A DNA stretch of 13,213 nt from the NCBI GenBank assembly GCA_013151465.1, contig JAADIF010000037.1:1-13213 (forward strand), in the 5' to 3' direction. Origin of the DNA: Microcaldota archaeon (GTDB taxonomy: Archaea > Aenigmatarchaeota > Aenigmatarchaeia > QMZP01 > QMZT01). Within the stretch, counting starts at the first letter, position 1. Each line of letters begins with the position of its first letter. A program made the position numbers and the translations under genes. Shown piece by piece: positions 1 through 6,898 of the stretch. A model generated the notes under the pieces. The model did no database searches. It was not told where the DNA came from and saw only the letters and a program-made list of their open reading frames with translations.

Positions 1-2
1 CT

Positions 3-1991
3 GCTATCGGGACAGGCACTTTTTTCTGGATTACATTCCTTTTGACCCTAGGCGAGTTGAAAAAAGCCGGTCTGAGAGGCATGATTAAAGAGAAGATTGA
101 AAATCATCTGCTAAAGCATTTTTACGGTTTTGAGATTCTGATTACACCATATGTCATTTCACATCTTAAATTAACCGACATATTGCAAAGCTGGAATTAC
201 AGATTCAAGGAAAATGACAGGATACAGGTCTATCTGACCAACACGCTGGAGCCCAGCGAAGTTCACGGATTGATGCCGTTTTTGCGGGAAATAACAGAAG
301 AAAGCAAAACTGCCAATCGGATAAAACTGAAGAAGCCCATTCTCGTGGTGATGGGAAATCCCCCATATTCGGGAATGTCCGCAAACAAAGGCAAATGGAT
401 TGATGATTTGTTAAAGAAAGGTTACACAAGAGCCGATGGAAGCAAAGACGACGGCTATTACATGGTGGATGGTAAACCATTGAAGGAGAGAAATCCGAAA
501 TGGCTTCAGGATGACTATGTAAAGTTCATTCGCTTTGCCCAATGGAAAATAGACGAAAGCGGGGAAGGTGTGGTTGGGTTCATAACAAACCACAGCTATC
601 TTGATAATCCTACATTCAGAGGAATGAGAGAGTCGCTTCTGCAGAGTTTTGACAGAATTTACATCTTAAACCTCCATGGGAATGCCCTGAAGAAGGAGAA
701 ATGCCCTGACGGAAGCAAGGATGAGAATGTCTTTGATATAAAGCAGGGAGTCGCTATCACATTATTTATCAAAAACAACAATTTCAAAGGCAAGAAAATA
801 CTTTATGCCGATTTATACGGATTAAGAGAAGATAAATACTCGTGGCTGGACAGACACGCCGTCAGTAATACAAAATGGCAGGAGATAGAACCGGTTTCTC
901 CGTTCTATTTCTTTGTCCCGAAAAACAACGAACTGCTGGAAGAATATGAGCAATTCTGGAAGGTAACAGATATTTTCCCTGTAAACAGCGTCGGGATTGT
1001 AACTTCAAGAGATAATTTCACAATAAAATGGACTCCTGAAGATGTATGGAAAACAATAACAGAATTTGTACAAATGGACATAGAAGAGGCACGGAGGAAA
1101 TTCAAATTAAAAAAGGATGCTAGAGACTGGAAAGTTTCGTTTGCTCAAAAAGATTTAAGAGAAAGTGGTCTCGTTAAAAATAAGATCATACCAATTTTAT
1201 ACAGACCATTTGATATAAGATATACATATTACACTGGTAAATCAAGAGGTTTTCATTGTATGCCCCGCCCAGAAGTTATGAAACATATGCTAAAGGACAA
1301 TTTAGGACTGATCACACGAAGGCAAATATTGGAAAGTAACCCGACTTATGTGTTAGTTGCAGATTGTCTTATATCTGATGGAGTTATACGTTCAGATAAT
1401 AAAGGCAGTGAGTCTCTATTTCCACTCTATCTATATTCCGACAATGATAAAAGGGCCAATCTAAATCCAGACTTTTTAAAATTCGTTTCTGAAAAGTATG
1501 GAAGAGAAATATCTCCAGAGGAGATTTTCTATTATATCTATGCTGTTCTTCATTCTCCGACTTACAGGGAAAGATATGAGGAATTCTTAAGATATGACTT
1601 TCCAAGAATACCGTTTGTTGACGGCTACGATAAATTCAAACAGCTTTCAGAATTGGGGAAAGAGCTTGTGGAACTGCACCTCATGAAAAGGAAACTACAT
1701 ATACATACGAAATTTGATGTGCAGGGCTCAAATATAGTAGATAAAGTGAGATATGAGAACGGTAGAATATTTATCAGCGATGCGCAGCACTTTGATGGCG
1801 TGCCATCTGAAATATGGAATTTCCATATTGGCGGCTATCAAGTTTTGGACAAATGGCTAAAAAGCAGGAAAGGGAGGAAACTGGATAGCAGGGACATTGA
1901 ACAATTCCTGCAAATCGTGGAAATCATAAAACAGACGATTGAGATTATGAGGAAAGTGGATAAAATCATAAATCTAAAGAAAGCCGGTTAA
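3..1991 (+). CDS. Type ISP-like restriction-modification enzyme, methylase and specificity part (5' partial)
   Basis: The frame is open to the left edge, so this is the C-terminal 662 residues of a longer protein; the first in-frame TTG, at position 42, is not a real start. The first visible residues, AIGTGTF, fit the end of N6-adenine methylase motif I (DPAxGTGTF), the S-adenosylmethionine site. Next comes YGFEI..PYVISHLKL, then catalytic motif IV NPPY at 357-368. The C-terminal half has YRPFDIRYTYYTG and IYAVLHSPTYRERY, signatures I associate with the target-recognition C-terminal domain of Type ISP / Eco57I-like enzymes. Such enzymes methylate adenine in a short site and usually carry nuclease and translocase domains N-terminally; those would lie outside the window, so cleavage activity cannot be judged. 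The reading frame is intact to its TAA. Codon use looks more AT-rich than in the ligase or CBS genes, consistent with transfer. Methylase assignment is firm; the exact class is an inference. Confidence 0.88.
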   Translation, partial: AIGTGTFFWITFLLTLGELKKAGLRGMIKEKIENHLLKHFYGFEILITPYVISHLKLTDILQSWNYRFKENDRIQVYLTNTLEPSEVHGLMPFLREITEESKTANRIKLKKPILVVMGNPPYSGMSANKGKWIDDLLKKGYTRADGSKDDGYYMVDGKPLKERNPKWLQDDYVKFIRFAQWKIDESGEGVVGFITNHSYLDNPTFRGMRESLLQSFDRIYILNLHGNALKKEKCPDGSKDENVFDIKQGVAITLFIKNNNFKGKKILYADLYGLREDKYSWLDRHAVSNTKWQEIEPVSPFYFFVPKNNELLEEYEQFWKVTDIFPVNSVGIVTSRDNFTIKWTPEDVWKTITEFVQMDIEEARRKFKLKKDARDWKVSFAQKDLRESGLVKNKIIPILYRPFDIRYTYYTGKSRGFHCMPRPEVMKHMLKDNLGLITRRQILESNPTYVLVADCLISDGVIRSDNKGSESLFPLYLYSDNDKRANLNPDFLKFVSEKYGREISPEEIFYYIYAVLHSPTYRERYEEFLRYDFPRIPFVDGYDKFKQLSELGKELVELHLMKRKLHIHTKFDVQGSNIVDKVRYENGRIFISDAQHFDGVPSEIWNFHIGGYQVLDKWLKSRKGRKLDSRDIEQFLQIVEIIKQTIEIMRKVDKIINLKKAG

Positions 1992-2036
1992 AGGCGCATT
2001 ATCTGATTTTGGCTATAACAAAATGTTGCAAAAACC

Positions 2037-2044
2037 TTTAAAAA
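2037..2044 (+). promoter_or_regulatory. TATA-like box of the HTH-nucleotidyltransferase gene
   Basis: TTTAAAAA is centred about 26 bp before the ATG at 2067. That is the archaeal box A distance, so transcription would begin at or next to the start codon and give a leaderless mRNA. No Shine-Dalgarno sequence is present, which agrees. Confidence 0.6.
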
Positions 2045-2048
2045 TATC

Positions 2049-2073
2049 GTATCCTAATAGATACATATGTATC
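2049..2073. promoter_or_regulatory. Palindromic half-site cluster over the start codon (candidate operator)
   Basis: Three copies of one half-site alternate in orientation: GTATC at 2049-2053, GATAC at 2060-2064 and GTATC at 2069-2073. The last two form a perfect 14-bp palindrome, GATACATATGTATC (2060-2073), that contains the ATG of the downstream gene and the expected transcription start. Since that gene encodes a winged-helix domain, autorepression is a reasonable inference; binding has not been shown. Confidence 0.45.
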
Positions 2074-2630
2074 ATACTAGCTACAGAGAGCTTGATGTGA
2101 TTGCCCTTTACACAGACAATTACTCGGAAAGGCTCTATCTGAGGGAGATAGCAACGCTTTCGGGCATCCCCTTGCGCACTGTGCAGAGGATACTCGATGC
2201 GCTCACAAAGGCCCGCATCCTCAGGTCAGAGACCGAAGGGAAAAACAGGTATTTTTATCTGAACATGGAGAATGCAAACACAACCTATATGATTCTTCAG
2301 GCGGAAATCCAGAAGACGATGAAATTTCTTGAAAAATATCCTTTTTTCAAGGCATTCGTAAAAGAGCTGAAAACAAACGCCCCATTGGTTGTCTTCGGAA
2401 GCTATGCAAGAGGGGAAGCAAGCGATGAGTCAGATGCAGATATCCTCGTTGTTTCAAACAGGGACATTCCCCTTCCCTCTCATCTGATTCCCTGCAGGGT
2501 GCATGCGCTGAAAATGACAAGAAAACAGCTTTTAAAGGCAAGAAACGAAACGATAATAAAGAAAATAAAAGAAAGCCATATCATACTTTCGAACCATTCG
2601 TTCTTTGTGGATTTCATGGTGAAGACGTAA
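2067..2630 (+). CDS. Winged-helix / MNT-type nucleotidyltransferase fusion protein
   Basis: This 187-residue protein has two domains. Residues about 20-66 form a winged helix-turn-helix (REIATLSGIPLRTVQRILDAL then a wing ending RYFYLN), so it should bind DNA. Residues about 104-187 are a minimal nucleotidyltransferase domain: GSYARG at 111-116 followed by SDADI at 122-126, the GSxxRG...SDxD signature holding the metal-binding aspartates D123 and D125. Such MNT proteins transfer a nucleotide, usually AMP, to a protein or small molecule; some are antitoxins that adenylylate HEPN toxins. No HEPN gene is visible on either side, so toxin-antitoxin function is not supported here. The start is set by a TATA box about 26 bp upstream and no ribosome site. 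The gene ends 33 bp from a convergent second nucleotidyltransferase. The start codon sits within a palindrome, suggesting self-regulation. Confidence 0.85.
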   Translation: MYHTSYRELDVIALYTDNYSERLYLREIATLSGIPLRTVQRILDALTKARILRSETEGKNRYFYLNMENANTTYMILQAEIQKTMKFLEKYPFFKAFVKELKTNAPLVVFGSYARGEASDESDADILVVSNRDIPLPSHLIPCRVHALKMTRKQLLKARNETIIKKIKESHIILSNHSFFVDFMVKT

Positions 2631-2663
2631 AAAATGAAGAGAACAAGATTACGCGCAAATGAA

Positions 2664-3527
2664 TTAGATCCTTTTCTTATGTTTCTGTTTTTTGATGTGC
2701 TCTGAGATTTCCCGTACCTTTCTTTCATACCATTTCCTGTCCCCATATTCGGGAAAGAACTCTGCGCGCGGGAATTTCCAATGCCTTTCTATCTGCTCAA
2801 TCACGCCCCAGTAAAGCTTGTATAACGCCGTGAGCTTCTCTTTGGGGTTTTCAATAAGCGAAAATCTCCCTATTTTGTTTATCTTGGCATATGCGGATTT
2901 GGGAACATGTTTGAATTTCCTGAAGTCGGAAGCCAGATATTGCGGATAGCTGTAATAGTACTTTCTGTTGAGGGCATATATCACCTTGATAATCTTATCC
3001 GTCTGCTGTTGAATGTAAAATTCCGCAAAATATATTCTGTTTCTATAAAGCGATTTTATGACAAGTTCGCGGAATATTATAGGGATGCCGTTCAGAGTTC
3101 CGTCTTCTATGCAAACCCTTCTGACCAGCGATTTGGGGAATCTGGCCGCTTTCTTCAGCTCACGAATCTTTCCGTTTCTGTCCCAAACCGGTTTTGAATC
3201 AGCGATTAGAGCCCTTCCCCTGAAATCGCCATTCTCTATGTCAGCCTTTAGCTTTCTTATATCAACCCACCACGTATGGATAATCTTTCCTTTGGAGAAG
3301 AAAAAATCTATGCTGCTGACTACAAACATTTTCTCGAAATATGCAAGTGAACTAAAGGACTCTCTTCTTATTTTTTCATCAGTGATCTTGTTTTTGTAAA
3401 ATACGTAAATGTCAACATCAGAATATCTATCCTGCAGATTTCTGGCATACGAGCCCCCGAAAGCTATGCCCGTGACCTCTCTGAAGTTTTTAAGCGTTTC
3501 AATTACACCTTTTACAGCTTTTTCCAT
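2664..3527 (-). CDS. DUF4037-like nucleotidyltransferase-fold protein
   Basis: The 287-residue protein opens with a nucleotidyltransferase domain: FGGSYARN at 23-30 then YSDVDIYVFY at 35-44, giving the two metal-binding aspartates D37 and D39. A third acidic strand is likely at WWVDI (D89), and IADSKPVWDRNGKI follows at about 109-122, a usual late element of the fold. The C-terminal part, about 130-287, is helical, rich in Arg, Lys, Tyr and Phe, and ends in a very basic tail (KKQKHKKRI). The layout resembles DUF4037 proteins, relatives of antibiotic nucleotidyltransferases, but the substrate cannot be read from the sequence. The second position of the usual GSxxRG has Asn instead of Gly (SYARN), a mild departure. 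It is convergent with the HTH-MNT gene and probably has its own leaderless promoter. Confidence 0.8.
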   Translation of the reverse strand: MEKAVKGVIETLKNFREVTGIAFGGSYARNLQDRYSDVDIYVFYKNKITDEKIRRESFSSLAYFEKMFVVSSIDFFFSKGKIIHTWWVDIRKLKADIENGDFRGRALIADSKPVWDRNGKIRELKKAARFPKSLVRRVCIEDGTLNGIPIIFRELVIKSLYRNRIYFAEFYIQQQTDKIIKVIYALNRKYYYSYPQYLASDFRKFKHVPKSAYAKINKIGRFSLIENPKEKLTALYKLYWGVIEQIERHWKFPRAEFFPEYGDRKWYERKVREISEHIKKQKHKKRI

Positions 3528-3548
3528 GGTAAAATGTTAACTTTCACA

Positions 3549-3556
3549 ATTAAATT
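3549..3556 (-). promoter_or_regulatory. TATA-like box for the DUF4037-like gene
   Basis: On the minus strand AATTTAAT is centred about 25 bp ahead of the ATG at 3527, again with no Shine-Dalgarno sequence between them, so the transcript is probably leaderless. Confidence 0.4.
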
Positions 3557-3560
3557 CTTG

Positions 3561-3599
3561 AAATTTCCAAAGCGCAAAGGAGCTAACCTCCGGAAATTT
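3561..3599. other. Intergenic stem-loop
   Basis: An 8-bp perfect inverted repeat (AAATTTCC at 3561-3568, GGAAATTT at 3592-3599) encloses a second stem, GGAG at 3579-3582 with CTCC at 3588-3591 around a CTAAC loop. The inner stem stacks directly on the 3' arm, leaving a 10-nt one-sided bulge. It lies between the end of the CBS gene and the promoter of the DUF4037-like gene. It may be an RNA 3'-end structure or a protein site. Confidence 0.4.
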
Positions 3600-3603
3600 T
3601 CAG

Positions 3604-3615
3604 AGAAATAAAAAG
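3604..3615 (-). terminator. T-rich terminator after the CBS gene
   Basis: About 27 nt past the CBS stop codon the minus strand reads CTTTTTATTTCT, the kind of T-run at which archaeal RNA polymerase stops. The run precedes the stem-loop, so the loop is not needed for termination. Confidence 0.45.
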
Positions 3616-3641
3616 AGGGGAGGATGTTTTTAAGGAGTAAA

Positions 3642-4745
3642 TCAAGCCTTCATCCTCTTCAGAGTCTTTCTCTTGTCGAGGTCCTTGTCGACCGCCTTTT
3701 CTATCTTGTCAAGCGTCTTTCTGACGGTTGCGACGATATCCCAGTCGGTGTGGTCTGCCCTGAAAAGGCCCACATGCGTCCCGAGGCGGGCGCTCACTGT
3801 GTAAAGGGATTTTACCGCTCCTTTCTCGTGTTTTTCTATGTGCATTACGGCATATGTTATCCTCACCATCTTCTCAAGCTTCTCAAGGGAGCGCTTTGCG
3901 ATGTCCTTTATCTGTTCCGCCTCGAATTCATCATCCGGAAGGTATCCGGAAAGGTTCATATATATTCCTTTCTCCTCCTTTCCGACAAGTTTCAGGATAT
4001 CCTTTGGCGTTATGATGCCTGCAAGCATTCCGTCCCTTTCAACAAGGGCGCACGTCGTTGCTCTTTTAGCCATCTTTGAGGCAACGCTGTCTGCGGTTTC
4101 CGTGTGTAGGACGACAAGAACGTCCCTGCTCATGAAGGATGAAACTTTCACGCCTTCTGTTCCTTTCTTTTCTCCCGAAAGCTCTCCTGCGGCGGCCCGC
4201 TCTCTCTTTGTCACAGTCTTGAGAAGATTAAGCATATCAACAAGACCTATGACCTTGTTCGTATCATCAACGACCGGAATCTTCGAGACGTTAAGGTCAA
4301 AAAGCATCTTCTTTACAGTCGGAAGGTTGTCATCCTCCGAAACAAAATAAGGGACATTCATTATGTCTTCAGCTTTTCTTCTGGAAAGAGTGTCCTTGTC
4401 AAGAAGGGTTATGAGCACATGCTTCGGCAGGACTTTCATACCCTCATCTGTTGCAAACGGCATTTCTGAGTAATCTCCTGCAAGCATCATGCCTGCAAGC
4501 TCCTCAATGGTTTTTGCCTCATCGCCGACATAGACCTTTCTGGCAAGCGTCTCTATCTTGACCTTGTCGGGGTTTCCTACCTGCTTTCTTAAGATGTCCT
4601 TTGCGCTGACAACGCCTGCAAATTCATCATCTCTGAAGACGAGCGCATCGCTCTTTTCATTTTCAATCATGGCTGAAATCGCCTTTGAAAGCGGCGTTTC
4701 TGCCTCTGTTACTACGGGATCTAAAAGAATATTTCTTATGTCCAT
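3642..4745 (-). CDS. Four-CBS protein with C-terminal HPF/RaiA-like domain (putative ribosome hibernation factor)
   Basis: This 367-residue protein begins with four CBS repeats (about 1-55, 60-118, 124-180, 198-257), that is two Bateman modules. GVVSAKDIL, GLVDMLNLL and GIITPKDIL mark repeats 1, 3 and 4; repeat 2 is degenerate. CBS pairs bind adenine nucleotides and sense energy state. Residues about 260-355 fit the beta-alpha-beta-beta-beta-alpha order of hibernation promoting factors: strand IYMNLSGY, helix DDEFEAEQIKDIAKRSLEKL, strands ITYAVMHIEKH, SLYTVSARL and LFRADHTDWD, then a Lys-rich helix (KTLDKIEKAVDKDLDKRK). HPF/RaiA proteins occupy the 30S decoding region of idle ribosomes, and CBS-domain hibernation factors have been reported in archaea. 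The start is supported by GGAGGA six bases upstream. The CBS call is firm; the HPF call is by topology and motif memory. Confidence 0.85.
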   Translation of the reverse strand: MDIRNILLDPVVTEAETPLSKAISAMIENEKSDALVFRDDEFAGVVSAKDILRKQVGNPDKVKIETLARKVYVGDEAKTIEELAGMMLAGDYSEMPFATDEGMKVLPKHVLITLLDKDTLSRRKAEDIMNVPYFVSEDDNLPTVKKMLFDLNVSKIPVVDDTNKVIGLVDMLNLLKTVTKRERAAAGELSGEKKGTEGVKVSSFMSRDVLVVLHTETADSVASKMAKRATTCALVERDGMLAGIITPKDILKLVGKEEKGIYMNLSGYLPDDEFEAEQIKDIAKRSLEKLEKMVRITYAVMHIEKHEKGAVKSLYTVSARLGTHVGLFRADHTDWDIVATVRKTLDKIEKAVDKDLDKRKTLKRMKA

Positions 4746-4751
4746 AACAAT

Positions 4752-4757
4752 TCCTCC
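4752..4757 (-). promoter_or_regulatory. Ribosome binding site of the CBS-HPF gene
   Basis: GGAGGA on the minus strand stands 6 nt before the ATG at 4745. It is the best Shine-Dalgarno match in the window and fixes the start. Confidence 0.75.
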
Positions 4758-4796
4758 AAAAACTCAAAGATATTCTTTATATCTTGTTTTTCAATC

Positions 4797-4804
4797 ATAT
4801 AAAA
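4797..4804. promoter_or_regulatory. TATA-like element between divergent genes
   Basis: ATATAAAA on + (TTTTATAT on -) is centred 27 bp before the ATG at 4828. On the other strand it would place a start near 4774, giving a leader of about 29 nt that includes the GGAGGA site of the CBS gene. It may therefore serve both genes. A separate box for the minus strand at 4775-4783 (GATATAAAG) lies too close to the ribosome site to be the main one; TTTATTTA at 4814-4821 could serve the alternative plus start at 4846. Confidence 0.5.
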
Positions 4805-4827
4805 TTGCATCAATTTATTTATGTGAG

Positions 4828-6864
4828 ATGCGAGATATATTATATATGTTTAACAAATCTGCCCTGTTTGCCTTTCTGTTCGCCGTGATTTTTGCTATGC
4901 AATGCGCTTCTGCACTTCCTGAACCAAGCATAACCATAGTGCCAAGCTCCATTTCTCAAGATGCATCATTTGTGATGATAGTTGATCCCATGACATCCCA
5001 AGCACCGCTAAGAATAGCATGGTCTGTTTTCAATCCAAACATGAACGGCAACTATATTATGGGGCAGCTGCCTATACATGGGGGAAAAGGCATATGCTAC
5101 TTCTCAAATACTGATGGAAACGCAACATGCGGACCTTCCCCGCTGACAGGCTCGAATATGCTGTATCTTGAAGCGTTTGTAATTTCACCGGCACCAGAAT
5201 ATGCTAACACGTCCAAAGTGGTGACTCTCGGCTCTATTGAAGTTAAAGGCACTCCTGCATTATCTAATGATGGAACAAACACGGTTTTACTTAATTATTA
5301 TCTGGACAAGACGCAGGCAGAAACAATGAAATACACCGTCTATGATGAGAATATGCAGATAATAAACGGTCTTGCGGACAAGAATCTGGATTATTCCGTA
5401 ACACCGATACCGCATTTTCATGCTAACATCAGCCTACAAGAAGGCATCTATTTCATATCAACGATAGCCACAAAAGGAACTGAATATGGAGGAAAGATGG
5501 ACAGGATAGTCGTGCCAAAGGGGGAAGCGTTGTCAATCGATCCGTGCAGGACGCATTATTACTTCGGTGAAAGCGCAAACATCACAGGCAGCGCCGACTA
5601 TGATTCCGTAAAGATAGCAGTGGTTTATCCGAACGGAAGCATCGCAAAAAGAAAAAGTATAGTTGTCATTGATGGAAAATATTCATACAGGTTTACACCT
5701 GAATTGGACTGGCCAGAGGGCACTTACAATGTCACAGTCGCAACCGATGACTCTTCCCAGACACGCAGACTGGCATTCAGCAGGCTGATAACCGTGAACC
5801 CTTCCATCGTTAGAGCAACTGTCGAAAAGGATAGCTCGTTTAATGGATACGTTAATATAAAAAATGTAGGAGATGAGAGATTGAGCATACATATCGAGAA
5901 AGATGCTAACCTTTACGCTGCCGATGTATCCGTTGAAAAAGAAGAGCTCAATTCGCAGGAAACCACGATTCTGAACATATCAATCGATAGAGTTTCCTCT
6001 GATGTGATTGGAAATGTTGTTATAAAGGACGGGATTTATGGGGTTAAAGTTCCCGTGGCAGTCAAAGTTGAAGATGACGGAGAGGAAGGAGAACAATGCC
6101 CTCCATGCCCTGAGTGCCCTGACATAGCAACATGCGAAAAAACAAGCTTCAGCGTTTCGCCATCTGTCTGGTCACAGGATTATGTTGTTGACGAAGAAGC
6201 CAAACTCACCATCAGGTTGACGAATAAGCTTAATTCAACACTAAGCGGCTTCTCATATGAATTTATTTCAGATTATTCGAGCGACAACTCGGAGCTAAGC
6301 TATGCCGAGATGGATCCCCAGATTGAGGATCTGGAGATAGATGCAGATGATTATAAAGAGGTGGAGTTTAGCTTTGTTCCGAACCAGAAAGGGACATATC
6401 TTGGAAAAATTGAGATATCCTCCGGAAACAGCAAGTCGTATGTATTCGTGGATCTGAGGGTTCATGAGAACGTTTCTGAAGGCATCGAAGCGGAGCGTAA
6501 TAATATAGAGGATGTGAAGGATCAGTTGGACTCCGATATCTATGATGAGTTGGTATCATACATAGACAATGCTGAAAGCGATATATATCTTGGAAACTAT
6601 GAGAACGCGAAATGTGAAATAGACAAAGCTGTAGCGGTGAGAGAAGTATTCTCCAGTTATGGAAGCCCGTCCGGAGACTGTCCTCCATGCAACTGCGCCA
6701 CAGGAGGTTCCGGCGGTTTTGATATGGTTATAATCATATTAATCGTCGTAATACTTGTGCTTGGTGGAGTTGGGGCGTTCCTGTTTATGAGGTCAAAAGC
6801 CGGAAACCGAGAGGAAGAATATTCTGAAAGTGAACTTGAAGAAGAATTCGATGATGACATATAA
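4828..6864 (+). CDS. Secreted, C-terminally membrane-anchored surface protein with beta-sandwich ectodomain
   Basis: I do not recognise the family. From the ATG at 4828 it is 678 residues; the ATG at 4846 (672 residues, MFNKSALFAF...) is equally good for a signal peptide, but the TATA element favours 4828. A signal peptide ends near ASA|LPEP (about residue 29). The ectodomain is beta-rich and contains at least nine Asn-x-Ser/Thr sequons, suggesting N-glycosylation outside the cell. A Cys-Pro linker CPPCPECPDIATC (about 424-436) separates two ectodomain parts; the second is followed by a helical stalk (about 552-609), a second Cys motif CPPCNC (618-623), a Gly-rich hinge, one membrane helix (about 633-654) and an acidic cytoplasmic tail ending EEEFDDDI. 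The region 425-545 resembles archaeal CARDB-like sandwich modules in style only. The next gene, 34 bp on, shares the layout, so the two are probably co-expressed. Confidence 0.8.
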   Translation: MRDILYMFNKSALFAFLFAVIFAMQCASALPEPSITIVPSSISQDASFVMIVDPMTSQAPLRIAWSVFNPNMNGNYIMGQLPIHGGKGICYFSNTDGNATCGPSPLTGSNMLYLEAFVISPAPEYANTSKVVTLGSIEVKGTPALSNDGTNTVLLNYYLDKTQAETMKYTVYDENMQIINGLADKNLDYSVTPIPHFHANISLQEGIYFISTIATKGTEYGGKMDRIVVPKGEALSIDPCRTHYYFGESANITGSADYDSVKIAVVYPNGSIAKRKSIVVIDGKYSYRFTPELDWPEGTYNVTVATDDSSQTRRLAFSRLITVNPSIVRATVEKDSSFNGYVNIKNVGDERLSIHIEKDANLYAADVSVEKEELNSQETTILNISIDRVSSDVIGNVVIKDGIYGVKVPVAVKVEDDGEEGEQCPPCPECPDIATCEKTSFSVSPSVWSQDYVVDEEAKLTIRLTNKLNSTLSGFSYEFISDYSSDNSELSYAEMDPQIEDLEIDADDYKEVEFSFVPNQKGTYLGKIEISSGNSKSYVFVDLRVHENVSEGIEAERNNIEDVKDQLDSDIYDELVSYIDNAESDIYLGNYENAKCEIDKAVAVREVFSSYGSPSGDCPPCNCATGGSGGFDMVIIILIVVILVLGGVGAFLFMRSKAGNREEEYSESELEEEFDDDI

Positions 6865-6898
6865 CAATATTAATATGTGGCCTGTGCAATATATACAT

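Noticed and set aside
42..44. TTG as the start of the methylase gene
   Set aside because: The frame is open upstream and codes AIGTGTF, the end of methylase motif I, so the gene begins outside the window.
2067..3527. MNT-HEPN toxin-antitoxin module
   Set aside because: Two nucleotidyltransferase-fold genes are present, but no HEPN protein or its RxxxxH motif was found beside them.
3838..4350. 170-codon open frame on + inside the CBS gene
   Set aside because: Antisense shadow with low-complexity Ser/Phe/Thr content.
4558..4827. N-terminal extension of the first surface protein
   Set aside because: It overlaps the CBS gene on the other strand and would place about 90 residues ahead of an obvious signal peptide.
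6830..6898. Longer start of the second surface protein
   Set aside because: It overlaps the preceding gene and puts 23 residues before the signal peptide that begins at 6899.
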